Shown here: in pieces, positions 1 through 6,806 of the stretch | How the letters are laid out: every line of letters begins with the position of its first letter | Position numbering within the stretch: the stretch's first letter is position 1 | Source of the DNA: Alphaproteobacteria bacterium | Lineage (GTDB): Bacteria > Pseudomonadota > Alphaproteobacteria > Rhodobacterales > Rhodobacteraceae | DNA: 6,806 bases | Reading direction: 5' to 3' | Assembly (NCBI GenBank): GCA_030830465.1 | Contig: JAURMY010000243.1 | Location: forward strand, 1 to 6,806 | Made by a program: the position numbers and the translations under genes | The notes under the pieces: model-generated | Databases searched by the model: none | Seen by the model: the letters and a program-made list of their open reading frames with translations, nothing else | What the model was told of the DNA's origin: nothing

Positions 1-638
1 GGATCACCGGCGCGGCGCAGTTGCTGGCGATGAATCTCAGCGCCGAGGATCAGGAAATGACCGATCTGATTCTGCAGGAAACCCGCCGCGTGGTGGCCCT
101 GTTGCAGCAGGTTGAACAGTTTGGCGACCTGCGCCCGCCGAAATTGCAGGCGCTGAACCTGCATGACCTGCTGGAACGGGCGCGCAAATCGGCAGCCCTG
201 GGTGTCGCTGCGCATATGGAGTTTCGCGATGATTACGATCCGTCGCTGCCCCTGACATTGGGGGATGCGGACCAGTTGATGCAGATTTTCGCCAATTTGT
301 TCGCCAATGCCGCCCAGGCGGCGCCCGGCGGCGGCACCATCACGATCCGCACCTATTTCGAACAGGGTTTGCGCCTGCGCAGCGAGCAAAAAGATCACGC
401 GGTGCCCCTGCAAATCGAAATCACCGATGATGGGCCGGGCATTCCCGACGCCTTGATCGACAGCGTGTTTGATCCCTTTGTCAGCACGCGGGAAAACGGC
501 ACCGGTCTGGGGCTGGCGCTGGTCAGCAAGATCATCAGCGATCACAACGGCACCATTGTGCTGACCTCAAAACCGGGCCGGACCCGGTTTCAGATTTCGC
601 TGCCGATGGCAGGCAAACAACAGGGAGACCCGGTCTGA
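1..638 (+). CDS. ntrB: Nitrogen regulation sensor histidine kinase NtrB, 3' part (start outside window)
   Basis: This is the C-terminal part of the cytoplasmic histidine kinase/phosphatase that sets NtrC phosphorylation according to nitrogen status, normally under PII protein control. The reading frame is open from nt 3, so the gene is cut by the window edge, not truncated in nature. The first residues (ITGAAQLL) match the stretch that directly follows the H-box in NtrB proteins, so the phospho-acceptor His and the PAS domain lie upstream. The visible part is the rest of the dimerisation helix followed by a HATPase domain. That domain has an N-box (NLFANAAQA, nt 294-320), a G1 box (DDGPGIP, nt 426-446), an F-box ([10 protein letters not shown]) and a G2 box (GTGLGL, nt 498-515). 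The ATP-binding residues look intact. The stop codon overlaps the ntrC ATG by one base, showing translational coupling. Assignment to NtrB over another soluble kinase rests on this motif set and on the adjoining ntrC. Confidence 0.95.
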   Translation, partial: ITGAAQLLAMNLSAEDQEMTDLILQETRRVVALLQQVEQFGDLRPPKLQALNLHDLLERARKSAALGVAAHMEFRDDYDPSLPLTLGDADQLMQIFANLFANAAQAAPGGGTITIRTYFEQGLRLRSEQKDHAVPLQIEITDDGPGIPDALIDSVFDPFVSTRENGTGLGLALVSKIISDHNGTIVLTSKPGRTRFQISLPMAGKQQGDPV

Positions 639-640
639 TG
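622..640 (+). promoter_or_regulatory. ntrC ribosome binding site and ntrB/ntrC stop-start overlap
   Basis: An AGGGAG Shine-Dalgarno sequence at 622-627, inside the end of ntrB, lies 10 nt before the ntrC ATG at 638. The junction reads TGATG, so the last base of the ntrB stop is the first base of the ntrC start. This supports 638 as the true start and suggests that the kinase and its regulator are made in a coupled ratio. Confidence 0.75.
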
Positions 641-1999
641 GATGGCACCGTTCTTGTCGCAGATGACGACCGCACAATTCGCACCGTTCTGACCCAGGCG
701 TTCACCCGCGCCGGGTGCCGGGTGCATGCAACCGCCTCGCTGAACACCCTGATGCGCTGGGTCGAGGAAGGGCGCGGGGATCTGGTGATCTCGGACGTGG
801 TCATGCCCGATGGCAACGGATTGGAAACGCTGCCGAAAATCGCCAAACTGCAACCGGGCCTGCCGGTCATCATCATATCGGCGCAAAACACCATCATGAC
901 GGCGATTCAGGCGGCCGAGGCCGAAGCCTATGATTATTTGCCCAAGCCGTTTGACCTGCCTGACCTGATGAAACGGGCCGCGCGGGCGCTGGACCGGAAG
1001 CGGCAGCAAAACCGGGTGCCGGTGACCAGCAAACCTGACGAGGCCCTGCCGCTGGTGGGGCGCACTGCCCAGATGCAGGATCTTTACCGTTTGGTGGCGC
1101 GGGTATTGAACACCGACCTGTCGGTGCTGATTTCCGGCGAAAGCGGCACGGGTAAATCCTTGATCGCCAAAGTGATTCACGATTTCAGCGACCGGCGCAC
1201 CTCGCCCTTTGTGGTGGTGGGTGCGGCCGAGCTTGAAGGGATTGACGCGATCCATGCGGTTCTGAGCCGGGCCAAGGCGGGCTCGGTTCTGTTTGATGAA
1301 ATCGGTGATCTGTCGCTGGCCGCGCAGTCGCGTCTGGTGCGCAATCTGGATGCGTTGGGGGAGTCCACGCCGCGTTTGATGGCCACTTCGCAAACCCCTT
1401 TGGCGGGTGCTGTGGCGGACAACCAGTTTCGCGGCGATCTGTTTTACCGCCTCAGTGCGGTTTCGGTGAACGTGCCGCCGCTGCGGGCGCGGATTGATGA
1501 TATCGCGCTGCTGGCGGACTATTTTCTGGCCCGGCAGGACAAATCCGGGGCGGAAACCAAGGTTCTGGCGAAAGACGCGGTTGAAGTGATGCGGCGGTAC
1601 AGCTGGCCCGGCAATGTGCGCGAGTTGGAAAATCTGGTGCGCAGGCTGGCGCTGACCTGCCCGGAAACCACAATCAGCGGCGCGGATATTCAGGCCGCCC
1701 TTGGCCCGATCAGCGCAGCCCCCAGGCCCAACGGCACCATCGGTAACGAGAATCTGTCGGACTCGATCGCCGCGCATCTGCGCCGTTATTTTGATCTGCA
1801 TGGCGATGCTTTGCCGCCGAACGGCCTTTACAACCGCATTCTGCAAGAGATGGAGACCCCCCTTATCGAAATCGCGCTGGACGCTTCCGGCGGCAATCAG
1901 GCGAAATGTGCGGAATTGCTGGGCATCAACCGAAATACATTGCGAAAAAAGATCAGTGATCTGGATATTCGCGTGACACGGCGGCGCAAGTTGATGTAA
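638..1999 (+). CDS. ntrC: Nitrogen regulation response regulator NtrC (AAA+ activator lacking the GAFTGA loop)
   Basis: This 453-residue DNA-binding response regulator is the phosphorylation target of NtrB and controls nitrogen-assimilation genes. Domain 1 (about 1-120) is a receiver with an acidic cluster D9-D11, the likely phospho-Asp D53 in [11 protein letters not shown], conserved S81 and K103. Domain 2 (about 135-355) is an AAA+ ATPase with Walker A GESGTGKS (167-174), Walker B VLFDE (217-221), arginine-finger region FRGDLFYR (R265, R271) and WPGNVREL (323-330). Domain 3 (about 405-445) is a Fis-type helix-turn-helix, ASGGN to NRNTLRKKI. The segment between residues 191 and 215, where sigma-54 activators carry GAFTGA, is much shorter and has no such motif. 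R. capsulatus NtrC, which also lacks it, is known to activate sigma-70 RNA polymerase. Walker A ends in Ser where most sigma-54 activators have Glu. The protein should still bind and hydrolyse ATP; sigma-70 dependence here is inferred by analogy. Confidence 0.96.
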   Translation: MDGTVLVADDDRTIRTVLTQAFTRAGCRVHATASLNTLMRWVEEGRGDLVISDVVMPDGNGLETLPKIAKLQPGLPVIIISAQNTIMTAIQAAEAEAYDYLPKPFDLPDLMKRAARALDRKRQQNRVPVTSKPDEALPLVGRTAQMQDLYRLVARVLNTDLSVLISGESGTGKSLIAKVIHDFSDRRTSPFVVVGAAELEGIDAIHAVLSRAKAGSVLFDEIGDLSLAAQSRLVRNLDALGESTPRLMATSQTPLAGAVADNQFRGDLFYRLSAVSVNVPPLRARIDDIALLADYFLARQDKSGAETKVLAKDAVEVMRRYSWPGNVRELENLVRRLALTCPETTISGADIQAALGPISAAPRPNGTIGNENLSDSIAAHLRRYFDLHGDALPPNGLYNRILQEMETPLIEIALDASGGNQAKCAELLGINRNTLRKKISDLDIRVTRRRKLM

Positions 2000-2004
2000 G
2001 AATA

Positions 2005-2028
2005 TCACAGTATATGTGACTTTTGTGA
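2005..2028. repeat. Short inverted repeat TCACA-N5-TGTGA plus a second TGTGA, between ntrC and ntrY
   Basis: TCACA at 2005-2009 and TGTGA at 2015-2019 are exact inverted copies separated by the 5-nt GTATA. A second TGTGA follows at 2024-2028, nine bases after the first. The arms are in the reverse order of a CRP/FNR half-site pair (TGTGA-N6-TCACA), so it is not a plain CRP site. The patch is the most AT-rich part of this gap and starts six bases after the ntrC stop. It could be an operator or promoter element for ntrYX, or a weak transcript hairpin; the 5-bp stem followed by CTTTT is too weak for a convincing terminator. Function is unproven. Confidence 0.35.
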
Positions 2029-2116
2029 GTGGTCCGGTGATCCCGAAGAGTGAATACCGTTGCATGGGCAATCCGTTTTCGGGCCACGATTCAACCATCT
2101 GGATCAAGTTTTGACA

Positions 2117-4381
2117 GTGATCAGCCTGTCTGCGGCAAATGTCTGGGAATCGCTCAATCGCTGGCGCAAGCTGAGGCGGGTGCAGAATATTGCGACGCTC
2201 AGCGTCGTGGCGCTGGGGCCGGTTCTGGTGCTGGCAACCTATGTGGTTCTGGGCGTGTTCGAGCAGGGGGCCTCGTCGCGCATCCTGCGTTTTGTGCTGC
2301 TGACCGATCTGATCTATGTTCTGGTCATTGCCGCCCTGGTGATGCAACGCGTCGCCAAAATGATCGCAGCGCGGCGGGCGAAGTCGGCGGGCTCAAGACT
2401 GCACCTGCGGCTGACCGGGGTTTTTGCGATCATGGCGCTGATTCCGACGGTGGTGGTGGCGATTTTTGCCACGGCCACGGTGAATTTCGGGATCGAAGGC
2501 TGGTTTTCGGACAGGGTGCGGCAGGTGGTGGGCAATTCCCTGTCTGCGGCACAGGCCTATGAGCAGGAACACCGGGACGGTCTGGTGGGCGATGTGGAAG
2601 CGTTGGCGCGGTTCCTGGAGCAAAACAAGGTTTCTGCGCCGCTTTTGTCAGACGGCGATATTCGCGAATTGCTGACCCAGGGCCAAAACCAGATTCAACG
2701 CGGCCTGCGCGAGGCCTATGTGATCGACGGCGCTGCCACCTTGCGCGCCCGGGGTGACCGCAGCTATTTGTTCAATTTTGAAGTGCCAAGTGCCGAGCAG
2801 ATGGATCAGGCCGCGCAGGGCGAAACCGTGGTCATTCAGGACTGGAACAACAACGAATTCCGCGCCCTGATCAAGCTGAACAATTTTGCCGACAGATACC
2901 TTTATGTGACGCGGGTTGTGGACGGAAAAATCCTGAACCTGCTTGATGAAACCAAGGAAACGGTCACGCTGTATCAGCAGTTGGAGAATGAACGCGGCAA
3001 GTTGCTGTTTGAATTCGGGCTGATCTATCTGGGATTTGCGGTGATCGTGATTCTGGCCGCTATCTGGCTGGGCCTGTGGTTTGCCGAACGGTTGGCGCAA
3101 CCGGTCGGGCGGCTGGCCGGTGCGGTGCAACGGGTTGGGTCCGGCGATTTTGATGTGCGCGTCAAGGAAGAGGAAGGCGATGACGAAATCGCCATGTTAA
3201 GCCGGGTTTTCAACCAGATGACAAAGCAGTTGAAGGCGCAGAGGGACACGCTGGTGGAGACCAACCGGCACACAGAACAACGCCGGCGGCTGTTTGATTC
3301 GGTGCTGACCGGCGTGACGACCGGGGTGATCGGCCTTAATCCCAAAGGTGGAATAGAGTTTCTGAACATGGCGGCAACGCGGCTTTTGGGGGTCAATCCC
3401 GACAAGGGCGCCGGGGCCTCTCTGAAAGATGCGGTCCCGGAATTTGCTCATCTTTTCAACGAATTGACCCAGGGAAAAGGCGAGGTTGCGCAACAAGAGG
3501 TTCAGTTGACCCGCGCCGGGACCGGGGAAAACCTGTTGGTGCGCATTGCCACGCGCCACAATGAGCGCGGCACGGTTGAGGGGTATGTGGTGACGTTTGA
3601 CGACGTGACCGATCTGGTTTCAGCCCAAAGGATGGCGGCCTGGGGCGATGTCGCGCGCCGGATCGCCCACGAGATCAAGAACCCGCTGACCCCGATCCAG
3701 TTGTCCGCCGAACGGTTGAAACGCAAGTTCAGCGCGGTGCCGGGAGTGGATGTTGACGCGCTGTCGCAATATACCGATGTGATCATCCGCCAAACTTCGG
3801 ACCTGCGCCGCATTGTGGATGAGTTTTCGAAATTCGCCAGAATGCCGGAACCGGAGCGCCGCCAGACTGACATCATGGCCATCGTCCGGGACGCGGTCAC
3901 CTTGCAGGAAAGCGCCTTTCCCGAGATCAGATTGTCGCTGATATCCGGGGAAACCGAAATCTGGGGCCATATTGATGCCACGATGATTTCCCAAGCTTTG
4001 ATCAATCTGATTAAAAATGCCGGAGAAGCGATCGAAACATATGTGAACAACGGCGCGGGACCGGATTATCATCCGGAAATCCGGGTGGTGGTGCAGCAAC
4101 AGGGCGACAATACCGAAATCACCATTTCCGACAATGGCGCGGGCCTGCCGGAAAACCGCGCCCGGCTGTTTGAACCCTATGTGACCAACCGCGAAAAAGG
4201 CACCGGTCTGGGCCTGCCGATTGTGAAAAAGATTATTGAGGAACACAGTGGCACCCTGGAATTGCTGGATGCCAAACCGTTTGAAGGCAGCGGCAGCGGC
4301 AGGGTCGGGGCGATGGCCCGGATCGTCCTGCCGCAAACCGCCTTGAAGAAACCAAAGCAAACCAAGAAACAAGTGGCCTGA
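2117..4381 (+). CDS. ntrY: Membrane sensor histidine kinase NtrY
   Basis: This is the inner-membrane kinase partner of NtrX. Numbering is from the GTG at 2117 (754 residues, typical for NtrY). Hydrophobic segments lie at about 24-46, 57-76, 97-122 and 300-322, giving four membrane spans. The roughly 175 residues between spans 3 and 4 form an extracytoplasmic sensor region. HAMP follows at about 323-374 and PAS at about 390-496. Next come the HisKA domain with H518 in AHEIKNPLTP and the HATPase domain with N-box NLIKNAGEA (N630, N634), G1 DNGAGLP (from D672), F-box FEPYVTNREK and G2 GTGLGL (695-700). All catalytic motifs look intact. The start is uncertain. No ATG is in frame near the beginning; candidates are TTG 2060, TTG 2111 and GTG 2117. 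GTG gives a short cytoplasmic lead before span 1, as in relatives, but its ribosome site is weak; TTG 2060 has GAAGAG nine bases upstream. In some alphaproteobacteria NtrY has been linked to redox sensing; the signal here is unknown. Confidence 0.95.
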   Translation: MISLSAANVWESLNRWRKLRRVQNIATLSVVALGPVLVLATYVVLGVFEQGASSRILRFVLLTDLIYVLVIAALVMQRVAKMIAARRAKSAGSRLHLRLTGVFAIMALIPTVVVAIFATATVNFGIEGWFSDRVRQVVGNSLSAAQAYEQEHRDGLVGDVEALARFLEQNKVSAPLLSDGDIRELLTQGQNQIQRGLREAYVIDGAATLRARGDRSYLFNFEVPSAEQMDQAAQGETVVIQDWNNNEFRALIKLNNFADRYLYVTRVVDGKILNLLDETKETVTLYQQLENERGKLLFEFGLIYLGFAVIVILAAIWLGLWFAERLAQPVGRLAGAVQRVGSGDFDVRVKEEEGDDEIAMLSRVFNQMTKQLKAQRDTLVETNRHTEQRRRLFDSVLTGVTTGVIGLNPKGGIEFLNMAATRLLGVNPDKGAGASLKDAVPEFAHLFNELTQGKGEVAQQEVQLTRAGTGENLLVRIATRHNERGTVEGYVVTFDDVTDLVSAQRMAAWGDVARRIAHEIKNPLTPIQLSAERLKRKFSAVPGVDVDALSQYTDVIIRQTSDLRRIVDEFSKFARMPEPERRQTDIMAIVRDAVTLQESAFPEIRLSLISGETEIWGHIDATMISQALINLIKNAGEAIETYVNNGAGPDYHPEIRVVVQQQGDNTEITISDNGAGLPENRARLFEPYVTNREKGTGLGLPIVKKIIEEHSGTLELLDAKPFEGSGSGRVGAMARIVLPQTALKKPKQTKKQVA
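4286..4303 (+). repeat. Three-copy hexamer GGCAGC within ntrY
   Basis: Two exact GGCAGC copies and a third with one changed base (GGCAGG) run in frame and encode alternating Gly-Ser followed by Gly-Arg. They sit in a loop near the end of the NtrY ATPase domain, between the last helix and the final beta strand (AMARIVL). This looks like a small slippage-prone flexible loop, and its length may vary between strains. Confidence 0.4.
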
Positions 4382-4390
4382 GCAGGCAAA

Positions 4391-4404
4391 AGAGGATGAA
4401 AATG
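4391..4404 (+). promoter_or_regulatory. ntrX ribosome binding site that decides the start codon
   Basis: AGAGG at 4391-4395 directly abuts an in-frame ATG at 4396 but lies six bases before the next in-frame ATG at 4402. Spacing favours 4402, which also gives the family-like N-terminus MGDILVVDDE. A start at 4396 would have to rely on a weaker GCAGG at 4382-4386. The two options differ by only two residues. Confidence 0.6.
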
Positions 4405-5805
4405 GGCGATATTTTGGTCGTTGACGACGAAAAAGACATCCGGGAACTGGTGTCGGATATTTTGCGCGACGAAGGATATTCCACCCGGATGGCAGGGGAC
4501 AGCGACAGTTGCATGCGCGAGATCAATGCCAATCCGCCGGATCTGATCATTCTGGATATCTGGCTGAAGGACAGCCGCATGGACGGAATCGATATCCTGA
4601 AAACCACCAAGCGCGACAATCCCGACATTCCGGTTGTGATCATTTCCGGCCATGGCAATATTGAAATCGCGGTCGCGGCGGTCAAGCAGGGGGCCTATGA
4701 CTTCATCGAAAAGCCGTTCAATATTGACCAGTTGATGGTGGTGATCTCCCGCGCGATGGAGGCGTCGCGCCTGCGGCGTGAGAATGCCAATCTGAAAGTG
4801 TCGGACGTGACATCCTCGGTCATGGTAGGATCAAGTTCGGCCTTCAAGTCCTTGAAATCAAATTTGGACAAGGTCACGCGCACCAATGGCCGCGTGATGC
4901 TGACCGGGCCGGCAGGGTCCGGCAAGGAAGTGGCGGCGCGCTATATTCACGCCAATTCCGACCGCGCCAAGGCCCCCTTTGTTTCGGTCAACTCGGCCTC
5001 GGTCGCGGCGGACCGGATGGAGGAGGTTCTGTTTGGCCGCGAAACCCTGGAACGCGGCTATGAGCCGGGTTTGCTGGAACAGGCGCATGGCGGTATCCTG
5101 TTCATCGACGAAGTCTCGGACATGCCGATCGGCACCCAGTCCAAAATTCTGCGTGTGCTGGTCGATCAACAGTTTCAACGGGTCGGCGGGGCCGACAAGG
5201 TGCGGGTCGATTTGCGGGTGATTTCCTCGACCAACAAGGATCTGCAAGAGGAAATCCGCGAAGGCCGGTTTCGCGAGGAACTGTTTCACCGTCTGAATGT
5301 GGTGCCGATTTCGGTGCCCTCGCTTGAAGCCCGGCGCGAGGATATCCCGGAACTGACGCGCCATTTCGTGGCGGAATTCAACAAATCCCAGGGCCTGCCG
5401 CTGCGGGAACTGACTTCGGAGGCTGAGGCCCTGATGCAGACGATGCAATGGCCCGGCAATGTGCGCCAGTTGAAGAATGTGATCGAACGGGTGCTGATCC
5501 TTGGCCCCGACAGTGGCCCGATTGAAGCAAATGAACTGCCGGAGAGCGGCGGGCGGGCCGATGCGGGCATTTCGCTGCCCAGCTCGTTGGCCACGCTGCC
5601 ATTGCGCGAGGCGCGGGAGCTGTTTGAACGGGAATATCTGATGACCCAGATCAACCGGTTCAGCGGCAATATTTCCCGCACCGCCAATTTCGTCGGCATG
5701 GAACGCTCGGCGCTGCATCGCAAGCTGAAATCGCTGAATGTGGTCACGTCAAACAAATCCGGCACCCGGTTTGCCGAGGTTGATGAGGGTGACGCCGAGG
5801 CGTGA
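4402..5805 (+). CDS. ntrX: Nitrogen/redox response regulator NtrX (AAA+ domain without GAFTGA)
   Basis: This response regulator pairs with NtrY. Numbering is from the ATG at 4402 (467 residues, close to the usual NtrX length). The receiver domain (about 1-120) has D8, D9, E10, the likely phospho-Asp D52 in IILDIWLKDS, S82 and K104 in EKPF. The AAA+ domain (about 140-365) has Walker A GPAGSGKE (169-176), Walker B LFIDE ending in D236-E237, an arginine-finger region FREELFHR (R291, R297) and WPGNVRQL (350-357). A Fis-type helix-turn-helix lies near 410-446 (FSGNISRTANFVGMERSAL), followed by a short acidic tail. Where sigma-54 activators have LFGxxxGAFTGA, this protein reads LFGRETLERGYEPGLLEQA, so the ATPase is retained but the sigma-54 contact loop is replaced. 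Lack of GAFTGA is common in NtrX proteins. The gene begins about 20 nt after the ntrY stop, so the two are almost certainly co-transcribed. Targets cannot be read from this window. Confidence 0.96.
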   Translation: MGDILVVDDEKDIRELVSDILRDEGYSTRMAGDSDSCMREINANPPDLIILDIWLKDSRMDGIDILKTTKRDNPDIPVVIISGHGNIEIAVAAVKQGAYDFIEKPFNIDQLMVVISRAMEASRLRRENANLKVSDVTSSVMVGSSSAFKSLKSNLDKVTRTNGRVMLTGPAGSGKEVAARYIHANSDRAKAPFVSVNSASVAADRMEEVLFGRETLERGYEPGLLEQAHGGILFIDEVSDMPIGTQSKILRVLVDQQFQRVGGADKVRVDLRVISSTNKDLQEEIREGRFREELFHRLNVVPISVPSLEARREDIPELTRHFVAEFNKSQGLPLRELTSEAEALMQTMQWPGNVRQLKNVIERVLILGPDSGPIEANELPESGGRADAGISLPSSLATLPLREARELFEREYLMTQINRFSGNISRTANFVGMERSALHRKLKSLNVVTSNKSGTRFAEVDEGDAEA

Positions 5806-5827
5806 TCCGATTGACCTTTCAGCCGGG

Positions 5828-5838
5828 GTTTGACAAAC
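5828..5838. repeat. 11-nt palindrome GTTTG-A-CAAAC upstream of trkA
   Basis: An exact 5-bp inverted repeat around a single central A lies in the 61-nt gap between ntrX and trkA. It contains TTGACA (5830-5835), a perfect match to the sigma-70 -35 hexamer. I see no good -10 hexamer 16-18 bases downstream, where the sequence is GC-rich. It could be an operator overlapping a weak trkA promoter, or chance. The one-base loop argues against an RNA hairpin. Confidence 0.3.
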
Positions 5839-5855
5839 AGGCCGTCACAGGCAGC

Positions 5856-5869
5856 AGGAGCGCGTCATG
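5856..5869 (+). promoter_or_regulatory. trkA ribosome binding site and start codon
   Basis: A strong AGGAG at 5856-5860 lies six bases before the ATG at 5867. Together with the immediate start of the nucleotide-binding fold (MKVIICGAGQVG), this fixes the trkA start. Confidence 0.8.
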
Positions 5870-6806
5870 AAGGTTATCATTTGCGGCGCCGGTCAGGTGG
5901 GCTGGCAGATCGCGCGGCACCTTTCCTCGGAAAAAAACGATGTCACGGTGGTGGACAACAACGCCGATCTGGTGCGGCGGGCGACGGATTCCCTTGATGT
6001 CAGCGGCGTCACCGGTTTTGCCTCTTATCCTGATGTTCTGGAACGGGCCGGGGCGCGGGATGCGGATATGATCATCGCCGCCACCTATTCCGACGAGGTG
6101 AACATGGTCACCTGTCAGGTGGCCCATTCGGTGTTTTCAGTGCCGCGCAAGATCGCCCGGCTGCGCGCCCAAAGCTATCACGACGCGATCTATTCCGAGC
6201 TTTACCGGCGCGAGCATATGCCGATTGACGTGGTGATTTCGCCGGAACGCGAAGTCGCCGAAGCGGCGGTCCAGCGTCTGATGGCGCCCGCGACATTTGA
6301 CACCGAATTGTTCCTTGACGGTATGGCACAGTTGATCGGCGTGTCGCTGGATGAAAACTGTGCCGTACTGAACACGCCCCTGCGCCAGTTGACCGAGTTG
6401 TTTTCCACCCTGCGCGCCGTTGTTGTGGCGGTCCGGCGGGACGGCACGTTGTTTGCACCGGAACCGGGTGATCAATTGTTTGCCCGCGATCAGATCTATG
6501 TGTTCACCCACACCGCCGATCTGGGGCGGACGCTGGAAATCTTTGGCAAATCCGCCAAGAAACGCGAGCGGGTCATCATCATCGGGGGCGGCAATGTCGG
6601 ACTGTCGGTGGCCAAACAACTGGAAGACGGCACCGACCGGATCCGCGCCAAGGTGATTGAACGGGACCGCCACGTCGCCGAGCGGGCGGCCGACGCTTTG
6701 GAGCGCACCATCGTTTTGCACGGTGATGGTCTGGATATGGACATGCTGATCGAGGCCAATATCGACCGCGCCGACGCGGTTCTGGCGGTGACCAGCGACG
6801 ACAAGA
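5867..6806 (+). CDS. trkA: Trk system potassium uptake regulatory protein TrkA, 5' part (runs off the window)
   Basis: TrkA is a peripheral membrane protein that binds NAD(H) and gates the TrkH-type potassium channel. The first 313 residues are visible, with the frame open to the window edge; full proteins are about 458 residues, so roughly a third is missing. The first RCK domain begins at residue 1 with Rossmann motif GAGQVG (7-12) and acidic D30 at the end of the second strand (VTVVD), which favours NAD over NADP. It runs to about 140, and the matching RCK-C domain spans about 141-225 (SPEREVAEAAVQRL through IYVFTHTADL). A second RCK-N starts near 235 with VIIIGGGNVG (glycines 240-242 and 245) and E265. 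The two-RCK architecture separates TrkA from single-domain KtrA proteins. It lies 61 nt after ntrX on the same strand and may be co-transcribed. I recall trkA next to ntrX, often followed by hfq, in other alphaproteobacteria; hfq would lie outside this window. Confidence 0.95.
   Translation, partial: MKVIICGAGQVGWQIARHLSSEKNDVTVVDNNADLVRRATDSLDVSGVTGFASYPDVLERAGARDADMIIAATYSDEVNMVTCQVAHSVFSVPRKIARLRAQSYHDAIYSELYRREHMPIDVVISPEREVAEAAVQRLMAPATFDTELFLDGMAQLIGVSLDENCAVLNTPLRQLTELFSTLRAVVVAVRRDGTLFAPEPGDQLFARDQIYVFTHTADLGRTLEIFGKSAKKRERVIIIGGGNVGLSVAKQLEDGTDRIRAKVIERDRHVAERAADALERTIVLHGDGLDMDMLIEANIDRADAVLAVTSDDK

Noticed and set aside
2005..2024. A rho-independent terminator after ntrC
   Set aside because: The 5-bp stem contains only two G-C pairs and is followed by just four T residues, too weak to call as a terminator.
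2111..2141. A TTGACA hexamer at 2111-2116 as a possible ntrY promoter
   Set aside because: No acceptable -10 hexamer lies 16-18 bases downstream, and any resulting transcript would start inside or after the likely ntrY start codon.
590..2347. A 585-codon open frame on the minus strand covering ntrC and its flanks
   Set aside because: It is antisense to a clearly conserved ntrC. Its translation is rich in His, Arg, Gln and Pro with no domain pattern, as expected from a GC-rich codon shadow. It also runs through the ntrC-ntrY gap without any break in character.
3620..4372. A 250-codon minus-strand frame opposite the ntrY kinase domain
   Set aside because: It is a shadow of the HisKA and HATPase coding region. 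The plus-strand frame contains all the conserved kinase motifs.
4858..5718. A 286-codon minus-strand frame opposite ntrX
   Set aside because: It has the same shadow composition, no recognisable domain, and lies fully inside the conserved AAA+ and helix-turn-helix region of ntrX.
6137..6721. A 194-codon minus-strand frame opposite the start of the right-hand gene
   Set aside because: The plus-strand frame from 5867 encodes TrkA with Rossmann motifs and a strong ribosome site. It has no stop in the window simply because the gene continues past the edge.

Overview
The window is a compact, single-strand nitrogen-regulation locus from an alphaproteobacterium. It is most likely a member of the Rhodobacterales (Roseobacter/Rhodobacter group). 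Three things point there: the gene order ntrB-ntrC-ntrY-ntrX-trkA, an NtrC that has lost the sigma-54 contact loop (a known trait of Rhodobacter capsulatus NtrC), and a TrkA whose N-terminus matches this group as I remember it. The species cannot be named from the sequence alone. Base composition is moderately GC-rich and looks even throughout. I see no mobile element, tRNA, rRNA or CRISPR array.

Layout. The window opens inside ntrB, just downstream of where the histidine phospho-acceptor box would lie, so only the end of the dimerisation helix and the ATPase domain are present (to 638). ntrC follows with a 1-nt stop/start overlap (638-1999). A gap of roughly 60-120 nt, depending on the ntrY start, holds a small inverted repeat and repeated TGTGA words. 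The membrane histidine kinase gene ntrY follows (about 2117-4381), then ntrX only about 20 nt downstream (4402-5805). A 61-nt gap with an 11-nt palindrome precedes trkA, which begins at 5867 and runs off the right edge. Coding sequence fills nearly all of the window and there is no gene-free stretch above 300 nt.

How the genes work together. NtrB/NtrC is the cytoplasmic nitrogen-status pair: NtrB is normally controlled by PII proteins and phosphorylates NtrC, which switches nitrogen-assimilation genes. NtrY/NtrX is a paralogous pair with a membrane-bound sensor, linked in other alphaproteobacteria to nitrogen, redox and envelope control. TrkA is the NAD-binding regulatory subunit of Trk/Ktr potassium uptake. 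Its position after ntrYX is a recurring arrangement in this group; a functional link is inference.

The main point of interest is that both response regulators in this window, NtrC and NtrX, keep AAA+ ATPase motifs but lack the GAFTGA loop used to engage sigma-54. The two loops are altered differently. For NtrC this agrees with the known sigma-70-dependent R. capsulatus protein. I found no clearly undescribed system. The remaining leads are small regulatory elements in the two intergenic gaps and an uncertain ntrY start.
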